From Actinokineospora xionganensis (lineage in GTDB: Bacteria > Actinomycetota > Actinomycetes > Mycobacteriales > Pseudonocardiaceae): a stretch of DNA of 35,051 nucleotides. The DNA lies in NCBI RefSeq assembly GCF_014323725.1, contig NZ_JABVED010000012.1, positions 205,852-240,902 on the forward strand, read 5' to 3'. Each line of letters opens with the position of its first letter. The first letter of the stretch is position 1. A program made the translations under genes and the position numbers. Positions 17,298 to 24,226 of this stretch are shown here, in pieces. A model generated the notes under the pieces. That model saw only the letters and a list, made by a program, of their open reading frames with translations, did no database searches and was not told where the DNA came from.

Positions 17298-17804
17298 ATG
17301 CGTCGATTCGAGACAGCGTCCTTGGCGCTCATCCCTGGTCAACGAGTCCTCGCCAAGGTCACCAGCCATCATCCTTGGGGCGTGATCGTCCAGATTGTCG
17401 GCCACGAGGATGTGGGCGCGTCGATCGACATGATCGCCCAGTTCGGGGAGATGATCGGGGTCGACCAGGACCTTCTGGCGCTGTTCCCGAAGGTCGGCAC
17501 CGAGATCGACGCCGTGGTGCAACACGTTCGCCGCTGGAATTCACCCGCATGGGTTCGACTCAGCATCAGGCCAGCCGACTTGGAGAGCTTTGAGTGGCCC
17601 TGCGACTTCTGCGGCCAACTCACGACGCTCAGCGCACCAGGAGACGGCCTGGTCCTCGACATCCGCAGCAACGATGGTCCTGGGAGCAGCACAATCATTT
17701 CCCACCGCACTTGTCTAGCGGACAACATCCACTCAGAGAGCATCGGCGAACGCGTGAGAGCGCTGGGCGTAGGTCAAAACACTGGCCGCACGCCCGCCAC
17801 GTAG
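17298..17804 (+). CDS. Small S1-like protein with C-terminal Cys cluster
   Basis: A 168-residue soluble protein of unknown role. ATG at 17298 is used because GAGAGGA lies upstream and the preceding ~46 in-frame residues look like non-coding sequence. Residues ~10-90 resemble an S1/OB-fold RNA-binding domain: LIPGQRVLAKVTSHHPWGV, then a strand-rich segment ending RLSIRPADL, where typical S1 domains have their last strand. Residues ~95-150 carry CDFCGQ and a later HRTC, a possible small metal site (C-x2-C plus His/Cys). It lies between copies of the tRNA-Arg 3' end and is convergent with the flavin monooxygenase gene. RNA binding is inferred from the fold resemblance only; the gene itself looks real because codon use fits its neighbours. 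Confidence 0.7.
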   Translation: MRRFETASLALIPGQRVLAKVTSHHPWGVIVQIVGHEDVGASIDMIAQFGEMIGVDQDLLALFPKVGTEIDAVVQHVRRWNSPAWVRLSIRPADLESFEWPCDFCGQLTTLSAPGDGLVLDIRSNDGPGSSTIISHRTCLADNIHSESIGERVRALGVGQNTGRTPAT

Positions 17805-17915
17805 CGCCCGCACATCGACTACCGACGTTGGTTCACCAAGTCGACCTGGCACGCAAGCACGTAGCGGACACACGGAGTCCAAAGACTCATCTACCGACAG
17901 CGCACCCGACGACCG

Positions 17916-17932
17916 CGCAGGTTCGAGCCCTG
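17916..17932 (+). repeat. tRNA-Arg T-arm fragment
   Basis: CGCAGGTTCGAGCCCTG matches 16942-16958 of the tRNA-Arg gene at 16 of 17 bases. The flanks do not fold into a tRNA. It lies 112 bases after the stop of the S1-like gene, on the opposite side from the first decayed copy. Confidence 0.6.
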
Positions 17933-17978
17933 GATGCAGGAACCTCAGCTCAGAGCATGCGCATGGGGTACCGCTGAT

Positions 17979-18007
17979 GCAGAGTCGACTCCTGCCGAGG
18001 GCACCAC
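17979..18007 (+). repeat. Decayed copy of tRNA-Arg 3' end
   Basis: This 29-base stretch matches 16943-16971 (T arm, acceptor 3' strand and the next bases) at 24 of 29 positions. A loose D-arm-like AGCTCAGAGCATGC lies at 17947-17960, so this may be a whole decayed tRNA rather than only an att half-site. The remaining bases between 17805 and 18045 contain no gene that can be supported. Confidence 0.6.
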
Positions 18008-18045
18008 ATGCCGGCGCCTCTGCGGCGAGGCCCCACACAGGGCCC

Positions 18046-19095
18046 CTACCGACGCCGGGTGAGCAGGTGCCGCACCACATGACGGGCGTCTCGCCCCACA
18101 CCGCGCAACGTCGCCGAGGAGAAGCTGCGCTGCCACTCCAGACCGACGAATCCAAGACCGGGATGGCTGACAGACAGCCCGCGCCGGTGCCTCGGTGCGC
18201 CGTCGACGGTCAACGCGCCCAGGTCGACGAGGTACGACAGGTCCGGACGGTAGCCGGTGGCCAGGATGATCGTGTCCACGTGCTCGCGGGCGCCGTCCGG
18301 CCACGTGAGCCGCGAGCCATCGGCACCGGTGAACATCCGCCGCTGGTCCGGGCGCCCGGCCGCGAGGGCGCGGCGGTACCGGCCGTCGTCGTTGACCGGC
18401 ATGTGCGGCGGGGTTCGCAGCAGGTGGCCGACCGGCAGGGCGTCGAAGCCCGTCACCGTCGACCAGAAGTGAACATCGCGCCCCAGCGGGCGCTGCGGCG
18501 CGAACTTCACCGGCTTGCGGGTGGCGAGAGTGACCGTGGCATGACCGGCGAGTTCCGCGCCGATCTGCACCGCCGAGTTCGCCGCGCCGACCACGACCAC
18601 CCGCTGCCCTGCGAACGGTGCCGGCTCGCGGTAGTCAGAGGCGTGCAACACAGTGCCCGTAAACGAATCCAAACCGGGTAGCACCGGCCGGTACGGACGA
18701 CCGAACGCGCCGGTGGCCGCGACAACGATCGACGAGCTCAGCTCGGCGCCGTCCGTCAGGCGCACCCGGAACCCCGCGTCGTCAGCATGCACAGTCTCGA
18801 CACGGTGCCCGGTGCGGATGTCGGCGTCGAGGTTCTTCGCGTAGCGGCGCAGGTAGTCGATCACCTCGTCGCGGTGTGGATAGTGCTCGGAGTCAGCGGG
18901 GAATGCCATGCCTGGCAAGGCCGAGTAACGGGCGGGCGAGAACAGGGTGAGACTGTCGTAATAGGACGGCCACGAACCCACCGGTTCATCACCGGCTTCC
19001 AAGATGACCGGGGCGTTGCCTGCCTGACGCAGCGCGTGAGCGGCAGCGAGACCCGCTTGTCCCCCACCGATGACAATGGCGTCGATGTCGTTCAC
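18046..19095 (-). CDS. FAD/NAD(P)-dependent flavin monooxygenase (FMO-like)
   Basis: A 349-residue soluble oxidoreductase of the CzcO/flavin-containing monooxygenase family. Residues ~5-20 show the FAD Rossmann motif IVIGGGQAGLAAAHAL. FTGTVLHASDY fits the FMO signature F-x-G-x3-H-x3-Y. VVVVGAANSAVQIGAEL is the second nucleotide (NADPH) motif, and IILATGYRPDLSYL is the late ATG motif. The substrate cannot be predicted; relatives hydroxylate N, S or activated C atoms, or carry out Baeyer-Villiger oxidation. The start is GTG at 19095 with AAAAGGA about 11 bases upstream. The upstream 185 bases carry two TCGAT inverted repeats, likely its control region. It is convergent with the S1-like gene. 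No regulator gene of its own is adjacent. Confidence 0.92.
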   Translation of the reverse strand: MNDIDAIVIGGGQAGLAAAHALRQAGNAPVILEAGDEPVGSWPSYYDSLTLFSPARYSALPGMAFPADSEHYPHRDEVIDYLRRYAKNLDADIRTGHRVETVHADDAGFRVRLTDGAELSSSIVVAATGAFGRPYRPVLPGLDSFTGTVLHASDYREPAPFAGQRVVVVGAANSAVQIGAELAGHATVTLATRKPVKFAPQRPLGRDVHFWSTVTGFDALPVGHLLRTPPHMPVNDDGRYRRALAAGRPDQRRMFTGADGSRLTWPDGAREHVDTIILATGYRPDLSYLVDLGALTVDGAPRHRRGLSVSHPGLGFVGLEWQRSFSSATLRGVGRDARHVVRHLLTRRR

Positions 19096-19202
19096 AGCTG
19101 TCGATCCTTTTCAGTGGTTTCGGCGTACAGGCACGGGAAAGCAGGGGCAAGCAGCCGAACGCCGACGACAGTCATCGACAGCCCCGCGTTCCCAACCTCT
19201 TT

Positions 19203-19278
19203 CATCGATGCAAGTCGATGGTTGCTCCGAACAATATCGACCCCAATCAATGGATGCAACCATCGATCAGAGTCGATA
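19203..19278. promoter_or_regulatory. Pair of ATCGA-N6-TCGAT inverted repeats
   Basis: CATCGA-N6-TCGATG (19203-19220) and CATCGA-N6-TCGATA (19261-19278) have the same geometry, with start points 58 bases apart. A longer perfect 11-bp inverted repeat, TCGATGGTTGC (19215-19225) against GCAACCATCGA (19256-19266), joins their inner arms. More single TCGAT/ATCGA copies occur at 19082, 19101, 19174 and 19236. The block lies between the flavin monooxygenase start and a short rightward gene and probably is a shared operator region; the cognate regulator is not in the window neighbourhood. Confidence 0.55.
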
Positions 19279-19280
19279 GA

Positions 19281-19559
19281 GTGTCATGCCGTCGGCGTCA
19301 TCTGGGAACCTGCGGCACCAACCTCGGCGAGCCGCTCGCTCCCAGCGCGATCGTCGGCGGAACCGCCGAATTCCAGTTGCTCGACGCCACCGTCGGCGAA
19401 GTCAGCGGCAGGGTCCACCTGTCGTGGCGCATTCGATTGCGTCCCGCGCCATTCGGCATCGGCGACGGCCGGCATGTGATCGAAGAACAGGGCTACGCCG
19501 ACACCAGCGAATTGATCGAGTCACTGGACCTGTTGTGCCCGGGCTTCAACGCCGAGTAG
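19281..19559 (+). CDS. Short NTF2/SnoaL-like protein, probably a truncated remnant
   Basis: An open frame of about 92 codons from GTG at 19281, three bases after the second inverted repeat. The last ~55 residues (FQLLDATVGEVSG, VHLSWRIRLRP, DGRHVIEEQGYAD, DLLCPGF) resemble the strand-rich C-terminal two thirds of a SnoaL/NTF2-fold protein. The first ~25 residues (SCRRRHLGTCGTNLG) do not look like the expected N-terminal helix. Either the gene has lost its start or a frameshift lies near 19300. No Shine-Dalgarno is seen. The fold assignment is by pattern only and uncertain. Confidence 0.4.
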   Translation: MSCRRRHLGTCGTNLGEPLAPSAIVGGTAEFQLLDATVGEVSGRVHLSWRIRLRPAPFGIGDGRHVIEEQGYADTSELIESLDLLCPGFNAE

Positions 19560-19651
19560 GACCGTGTTGTCCGATCCCGCCGTAATACCTCGGTAAGGAA
19601 CTGCGGGTCCCCCACGTCCGTCGTAGCGGCAACGACGAGCGAGGAGGCGAC

Positions 19652-20581
19652 GTGACCTACCCAGAGCAGCCGCCGGGCGGGCAGTACCCCTATGGCGGGC
19701 CCGTACCGGCCGTCCAGTACGCCGATGGCTTCGCCGCGCCCCCGCAGAAGAAGTCCGGACCCGTGATCGCCGCGCTCGTGGCCGGAGTGACCGTGATCGG
19801 TCTCGGGATCACCGGGTTCGTCGCGCCTGGCTTCCTGGTCAGCGAACAAAGTCCGGCCCCGGCGCCGCCGCCGAGCACGACCTCCACCAAGTCCGGCGAC
19901 AGCGACCCGAAGGACTTCCTCGAGACCTTGGTGAGCGGGCTGGACTCCGGCGACACGGGCGCGCTCACGGACCTGACGTGCGAACTCAAGCGGCCCGGGG
20001 TGCACGGCATCATCGACAACGCGGCGGCGATCAGTGCGGCGTCCCTTGTGGACACCAAGACGATCTCCCGCGACCGGGCCGCCGGGATCGTCTCGATCAC
20101 CACCGAGGCACGGCGGACGAAGGTCGAGCTGACGATCACCCGCAAGGACGGCACCTGGTGCTGGAGCGACGCCCGACTCGCCGAGGGCACCCGGCCGACC
20201 ACCAGCCGCCGCCCGTCGCCCACGACGACAGCCACTCCGGATTCCCCTACGGCGGACGGAAAGCCGGTCGAACCTGAGGCATTGGCCGCTATGCGGAGAT
20301 TTCTCGACAGCGTCAACTCCGGTGACGCGGCCGCGGCGAAGCAACTGCTCTGCTCCGATGCCATCGCCACGCCACAGAAGGTCGACGAACTGGTGGGCTA
20401 CCAGCCGAACCTGAAGATCGACCCGGGGATGGACGGCAACAGCAGCGGCAAGGAATCCGTCCAGCTCTACCTGACCGGCACCGTGAAGGGGCAACGCCTC
20501 GACGGCTACGCCACCAACCTCTGGGCGACGAGCTACAACGGCCCTTGGTGCATCCACGCGTTCCGCGCGGTGGTCGTCTGA
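19652..20581 (+). CDS. Membrane-anchored extracytoplasmic protein with duplicated Cys-pair domains
   Basis: A 309-residue protein starting at GTG 19652 behind a strong GAGGAGG. Residues 1-35 are Pro/Gly/Tyr-rich and cytoplasmic (YPEQPPGGQYPYGG). Residues ~38-60 form one transmembrane helix, followed by a Pro/Ser/Thr linker. Two domains follow, at ~88-178 and ~215-309, joined by a second Ser/Thr/Pro linker. Each begins with an acidic helix containing a conserved SGD (FLETLVSGLDSGD; FLDSVNSGD). Each then has a leucine-rich helix with one Cys (DLTCEL; QLLCSD) and ends in a tryptophan-cysteine strand (TWCWSD; PWCIHAF). They look like tandem NTF2-like (DUF4878-type) lumazine-fold domains, each with one disulphide. 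The function is unknown; proteins of this layout are common on actinomycete cell surfaces. Its last 49 bases overlap a LysR remnant on the other strand. Confidence 0.85.
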   Translation: MTYPEQPPGGQYPYGGPVPAVQYADGFAAPPQKKSGPVIAALVAGVTVIGLGITGFVAPGFLVSEQSPAPAPPPSTTSTKSGDSDPKDFLETLVSGLDSGDTGALTDLTCELKRPGVHGIIDNAAAISAASLVDTKTISRDRAAGIVSITTEARRTKVELTITRKDGTWCWSDARLAEGTRPTTSRRPSPTTTATPDSPTADGKPVEPEALAAMRRFLDSVNSGDAAAAKQLLCSDAIATPQKVDELVGYQPNLKIDPGMDGNSSGKESVQLYLTGTVKGQRLDGYATNLWATSYNGPWCIHAFRAVVV

Positions 20582-20898
20582 TGCGGAAGGAACTCGGTGA
20601 GCAGGGACACGGCCGTTCGCGTCGCCGGATGCTGATCGTTGTGCCACCAGGGCAGGCGGACGGCGATGGGCGGGGCGCGGAGGAGACGGAAGACGAGGCC
20701 GGATCGTGGGTACTGGTCGACGGCGCTCTCGGCGGTGACGCCGACGCGGCGACCGGTGGCGATCACGGCGAGCCGGTCGTCGACGTCCTGGGTGTGTTCG
20801 ACAGCGGGCCCGCTCTCCGGTGGCCACAGGTCGGTGCTGGTGATGCCGGTGCGCCGGTCGATGACGAGACCGCGTTCGGCGATCTCGGCGAGTCGGAG
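20533..20898 (-). pseudogene. LysR-family regulator, C-terminal fragment
   Basis: Reading leftwards from about 20898 without a start codon until 20766 (GTG), the frame gives RLAEIAERGLVIDRRTG, then ITSTDLWPPESGPAVEH, then ATGRRVGVTAESAVDQYPR, GLVFRLLRAPPIAVRLPWWH and PATRTAVSLLTEFL. This is the standard second half of a LysR effector-binding domain. The helix-turn-helix and about the first 180 residues are missing; the frame runs instead into the 3' end of the AAA-LuxR gene 29 bases away. The stop is at 20533, and the last ~15 residues read into the neighbouring gene's antisense. The rightward frame over the same bases (20581-20901) is only its shadow. Confidence 0.75.
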
Positions 20899-20926
20899 TG
20901 AGCACCTGGGAGCCGTCGAGTGGCGG

Positions 20927-23224
20927 TCACGGGCGGCGGGCAGTGAACCAGGAGGCGATCTGGGCGCGGTTGTTGAAGTCCAGCTTGGTGAGGATGTTGC
21001 GGACGTGGGTGTCGACGGTGCGCGGCGCGATGAACAGTTTCAGGCTGATCGCGCGGTTCGTCATGCCGTTCGCGACCAGCCCGGCGATCTCCACTTCACG
21101 TGGGCTCAGCGGGTTGTCCTCGTCGGCGGCGGGCACGGTGTCGACGTTGAGCGCGTACGCCCGCCCCTGCGCCTCGCTCTTGGCCCGGCCGGCGGCGAAC
21201 GCCCGGTCGAACCGGGCCTGGCCGAGTGCGGCGACAGTGCTGCGGAGATGCCTGCGGTGCGGCAGGGGCACGGCCACCTCCGCGGTCGCCCCGTTGGCGT
21301 GCCAGAGCCGCGCGGCGACTCCGAACAGGGTCGCGGCGCGCACATGGTCGCCTTGCCGGTCCGCGATCCATGCCAGGTTCTCGGTCACGTAGGCCGCGCC
21401 CACCTGGTTGTGCAGCGGCTCGGTGCAGACCAGCGCCTCGTGCGCGGCCTTGGCCGCGAGGTCGACGTCGCCGAACTCGACCTCGACGAACGCGATGGCG
21501 TGGTTGCACATCGACCGGTAGTAGAACTCCTCGCACGCCTCGGTCAGTTTGGTCATCCGGTCCAGCACGGCGCGGGCGTCGGCCACGTCGGGAGTCGAGT
21601 AGGCCGTGGCGATGGCCAGGACGAACAGCGGGTGCAGTTCGCGGCGGACGTCGACCTGCGCGCGGAACGCGGCGGCGGCGGTCGCGGCTAACTCCGGTGT
21701 CGCCGGGTCGAACGTCATCAACCCGGCCAGGCTGCGGACGTGCGCGACGTGCGCGGTCGCCGTCTCGCGCGCCGGGCCCGTGGGCAGCGCGGCGGCCAGT
21801 CGGTCGGCCTCGGCGAGCCGGTCCAGCGCACGGGCGGGGTCGGAGTGCAGCAGGGCGAACAGGGCGCTGCCGGTCAGGGCGCGCGGCCGGTCGGGGTGGT
21901 CCGCGGGCATCGCGGCCATGGCCCGGTCCAGCCAGGTGCGGGCCTCGATGTTGTACCCGCACACGGTCCAGTACTCGGTCGCGTCGACCACCATCCACAC
22001 GGCGGCGGCGGCCTCGCCGGGCTCGCGCACCGACCACTCCAGCGCCGCGCGCAGGTTCGCCTGGTCTCCGCGCAGCCGCTTGGTCCAGTCGACCTGGGCG
22101 GGGCTGGTCCACGCCTGGCCCGCCGACTCGATGCGCCGGGCGAACCAGTCCCGGTGTCGCCGCTGGGTCCGGTGCCGGTCGCCCACCGCGTCCAGCCGCT
22201 CCTGGCCGTACTGGCGCAGCGTCTCCAGCAGGCGGTACCGGCCGCCCCCGTCCCGATCCGCGCGGACCAGCACCGACTTGTCCACCAGGCCGTCGACAAG
22301 ACCCAGCACCGTGTCCGGCTCGATCGCCGGGTCCGCGCCGCCGACGCAGACGTGCTCGGCGGCCTCGAGGTCGAACGACCCGACGAACACCGACGCGCGT
22401 GCCCACAGCGCCCGCTCCGCCGGGGAGCACAGGTCGTAACTCCAGTCGATCGCCGCCCGCAGCGTGGACTGGCGCTTCGGCGCGCCGCGCGAACCGGTGT
22501 CGAGCAGGGCGAGGCCGCCGATGAGCCGGTCGGCGATCTGTCCGGGCGAGAGCGAACGGACCCTGGCCGCCGCCAGTTCGATCGCCAGCGGCAGGCCGTC
22601 CAACTGCTTGCACAGCCGCACGACGTCGGCGCTGTTGGCGGGGGTCAGGGCGAAGTCGGGCCACGCGCTCGTGGCCCGCTCCACGAACAGCCGAACCCCG
22701 TCGTAGGAGGTCAGGGCGTCGTCGGACAGGTCGGCGGCGTCGGGTGGCAGGGGCAGCGGGGCCAGCGGGAACGCCTGCTCGCCGGGCACGCCGAGGTTCT
22801 GCCTGCTGGTCGCCAGCACGGTCACCCCAGGGCACTCCACCAGGACCCTGGTGACGAACTCCGCGCACCGGTCCACCAGGTGCTCGCAGTTGTCCAGCAC
22901 CAGCAGGGTCTCGCTGTCGCGCAGGTTGTCCAGCACGGTGTCCATCACCGGGCGGCCACCGGCGTCGCCTAGGCCGAGGCGGGCCGCGACCAGGTTGGGC
23001 AGCAGGCCCGGATCGTCCAGTTCGGCCAATCCGACAAACACCTGGTGGCCGGCCTTTTCCCGCATGATCCGCGTGGCGAGCCTGGTTTTGCCGACCCCGC
23101 CGGGACCGGTCACGGTCACCATCCGGCAGGTCGACAGCCTGCGGAGCAGGTCGGCGCTCTCCTGCCGCCGCCCGACGTAGCTGGTCAGTTCGGCGGGTGA
23201 CGGATCGGCTGACTCGCTGTCCAT
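20927..23224 (-). CDS. Large AAA/NB-ARC-like ATPase LuxR-type regulator
   Basis: A 765-residue transcriptional activator with an ATPase module, like AfsR/LAL relatives. VGRRQESADLLRRL is followed by Walker A GPGGVGKT (residues 40-47), Walker B TLLVLDNCEHLVD and the sensor VLATSRQNLGVPGEQ. The LDGLPLAIELAAARVRSL block, typical of this family, follows, then a winged-helix region and a long TPR-like helical domain. The C-terminal ~65 residues are a LuxR helix-turn-helix: LSPREVEIAGLVANGMTNRA, then RTVDTHVRNILTKL. The ATG at 23224 gives the same distance to Walker A as in the paralogue at 27827-30163; a GTG four codons earlier is possible, and a longer open frame to 23665 is non-coding. It is divergent from the secreted hydrolase gene, a plausible target. 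The signal that triggers it is unknown. Confidence 0.93.
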   Translation of the reverse strand: MDSESADPSPAELTSYVGRRQESADLLRRLSTCRMVTVTGPGGVGKTRLATRIMREKAGHQVFVGLAELDDPGLLPNLVAARLGLGDAGGRPVMDTVLDNLRDSETLLVLDNCEHLVDRCAEFVTRVLVECPGVTVLATSRQNLGVPGEQAFPLAPLPLPPDAADLSDDALTSYDGVRLFVERATSAWPDFALTPANSADVVRLCKQLDGLPLAIELAAARVRSLSPGQIADRLIGGLALLDTGSRGAPKRQSTLRAAIDWSYDLCSPAERALWARASVFVGSFDLEAAEHVCVGGADPAIEPDTVLGLVDGLVDKSVLVRADRDGGGRYRLLETLRQYGQERLDAVGDRHRTQRRHRDWFARRIESAGQAWTSPAQVDWTKRLRGDQANLRAALEWSVREPGEAAAAVWMVVDATEYWTVCGYNIEARTWLDRAMAAMPADHPDRPRALTGSALFALLHSDPARALDRLAEADRLAAALPTGPARETATAHVAHVRSLAGLMTFDPATPELAATAAAAFRAQVDVRRELHPLFVLAIATAYSTPDVADARAVLDRMTKLTEACEEFYYRSMCNHAIAFVEVEFGDVDLAAKAAHEALVCTEPLHNQVGAAYVTENLAWIADRQGDHVRAATLFGVAARLWHANGATAEVAVPLPHRRHLRSTVAALGQARFDRAFAAGRAKSEAQGRAYALNVDTVPAADEDNPLSPREVEIAGLVANGMTNRAISLKLFIAPRTVDTHVRNILTKLDFNNRAQIASWFTARRP

Positions 23225-23290
23225 CGCCGGACTCACACCTCGCACGCTCGCGCTGCTTTCCACCCACCGGACAACGGCCGAGTACGCAGA

Positions 23291-23318
23291 ACAATACGCG
23301 ATTCCGCCTATATCCGAA
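23291..23318 (-). promoter_or_regulatory. Predicted promoter of the AAA-LuxR gene
   Basis: On the minus strand TTCGGA (23313-23318) and TATTGT (23291-23296) are spaced by 16 bases. This predicts a start near 23284 and a leader of about 60 bases before the ATG at 23224. The local AT content is high for this genome. Confidence 0.35.
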
Positions 23319-23398
23319 CGCGGTGCGACGTGGCCAGACTTTGGGCCCAAGCGCCACGCCGTTCGGCGATGCGGCCGTCTGCAAAGGGAGTGCCCGCC

Positions 23399-24226
23399 AT
23401 GAGGAAACGACTGATCGCCCTCGGGTTCGCCGCGGCCGTCGCCGCCACCGTCCCCGTGGTGGGCGACGCCATGGCGGCCGACTGCCCGCCCGCGCCATCG
23501 AACTGGGCGGCCCCTGGTCCCTTTCCCGTCACCGTCGAGGCGGGCGGCGCCGCGCACACCCTCTACCGGCCCGCCGAACTCGGCGGCTGCGGCACCCACG
23601 CGGTGATCATCTGGGGCAACGGGACCGGTGCGACGCCGACGTCCTACGACGCGCTGCTGCGGCACTTCGCCTCACACGGGTTCATCGTCGCCGCGGCGAA
23701 CACGAAACAGTCCGGATCGGGCCGCGAGATGCTGGCGGGCCTGGACCACCTGGCGACGCGGAACAACACCGCCGGCGACGCCTACGCGGGCAAGGTCGAC
23801 CTGACCAGGGTCGCCGCGACCGGGCACTCCCAGGGCGGCGGCGGTGCCATCGCGGCGGGCGGCGATCCCCGGGTGGACACCACCGTGCCGATCGAACCCG
23901 GACCCCAGGGCGACGTCGCCGCGTTGCACGGACCCACCTTCTTCCTCGCGGGCCAGTTCGACTGGATCGTCTCCCCACGGCTGCTCGTCTACCCGCGCTA
24001 CCAGAAGGCCACCCACATCCCGGCGGTCTACGGCGAGTTGGCGGGCGCGGGCCACTTCACCGCGGCCCGCGACGGCGGTGGTTTCCGCGGACCCGTCACC
24101 GCGTGGTTCCGGGCGCAGTTGCTCGGCGACGAACGGGCTCGCGCCGAGTTCTCCGGCACGAACTGCGGGTACTGCGCTTCCCGGGTCTGGTCCCGCTTCG
24201 AGCGGAACGCTCAGGCCCGTTCATAG
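23399..24226 (+). CDS. Secreted alpha/beta hydrolase (chlorophyllase/cutinase-like)
   Basis: A 275-residue exported hydrolase. The start at ATG 23399 has GGGAG nine bases upstream. MRKRLIALGF opens a Sec signal peptide with probable cleavage after AMA (residue 26). The mature part is an alpha/beta-hydrolase: HAVIIWGNGTGATP (oxyanion strand/loop), FIVAAANTKQSGSG, the nucleophile elbow GHSQGGGG with Ser144, LAGQFDWIVSP (acid residue region) and AGHFTAARDGG (catalytic His). A C-terminal NCGYC suggests a disulphide. It resembles the chlorophyllase/dienelactone-hydrolase-like group, which includes polyester-active cutinases; the actual substrate is unknown. The gene is divergent from the AAA-LuxR regulator, which may control it, and its stop overlaps the convergent MFS gene by 6 bases. 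Confidence 0.9.
   Translation: MRKRLIALGFAAAVAATVPVVGDAMAADCPPAPSNWAAPGPFPVTVEAGGAAHTLYRPAELGGCGTHAVIIWGNGTGATPTSYDALLRHFASHGFIVAAANTKQSGSGREMLAGLDHLATRNNTAGDAYAGKVDLTRVAATGHSQGGGGAIAAGGDPRVDTTVPIEPGPQGDVAALHGPTFFLAGQFDWIVSPRLLVYPRYQKATHIPAVYGELAGAGHFTAARDGGGFRGPVTAWFRAQLLGDERARAEFSGTNCGYCASRVWSRFERNAQARS

Noticed and set aside
20545..20901. 118-codon rightward frame after the duplicated-domain protein
   Set aside because: It mirrors the LysR remnant on the other strand, is acidic and Gly-rich, and resembles no family.
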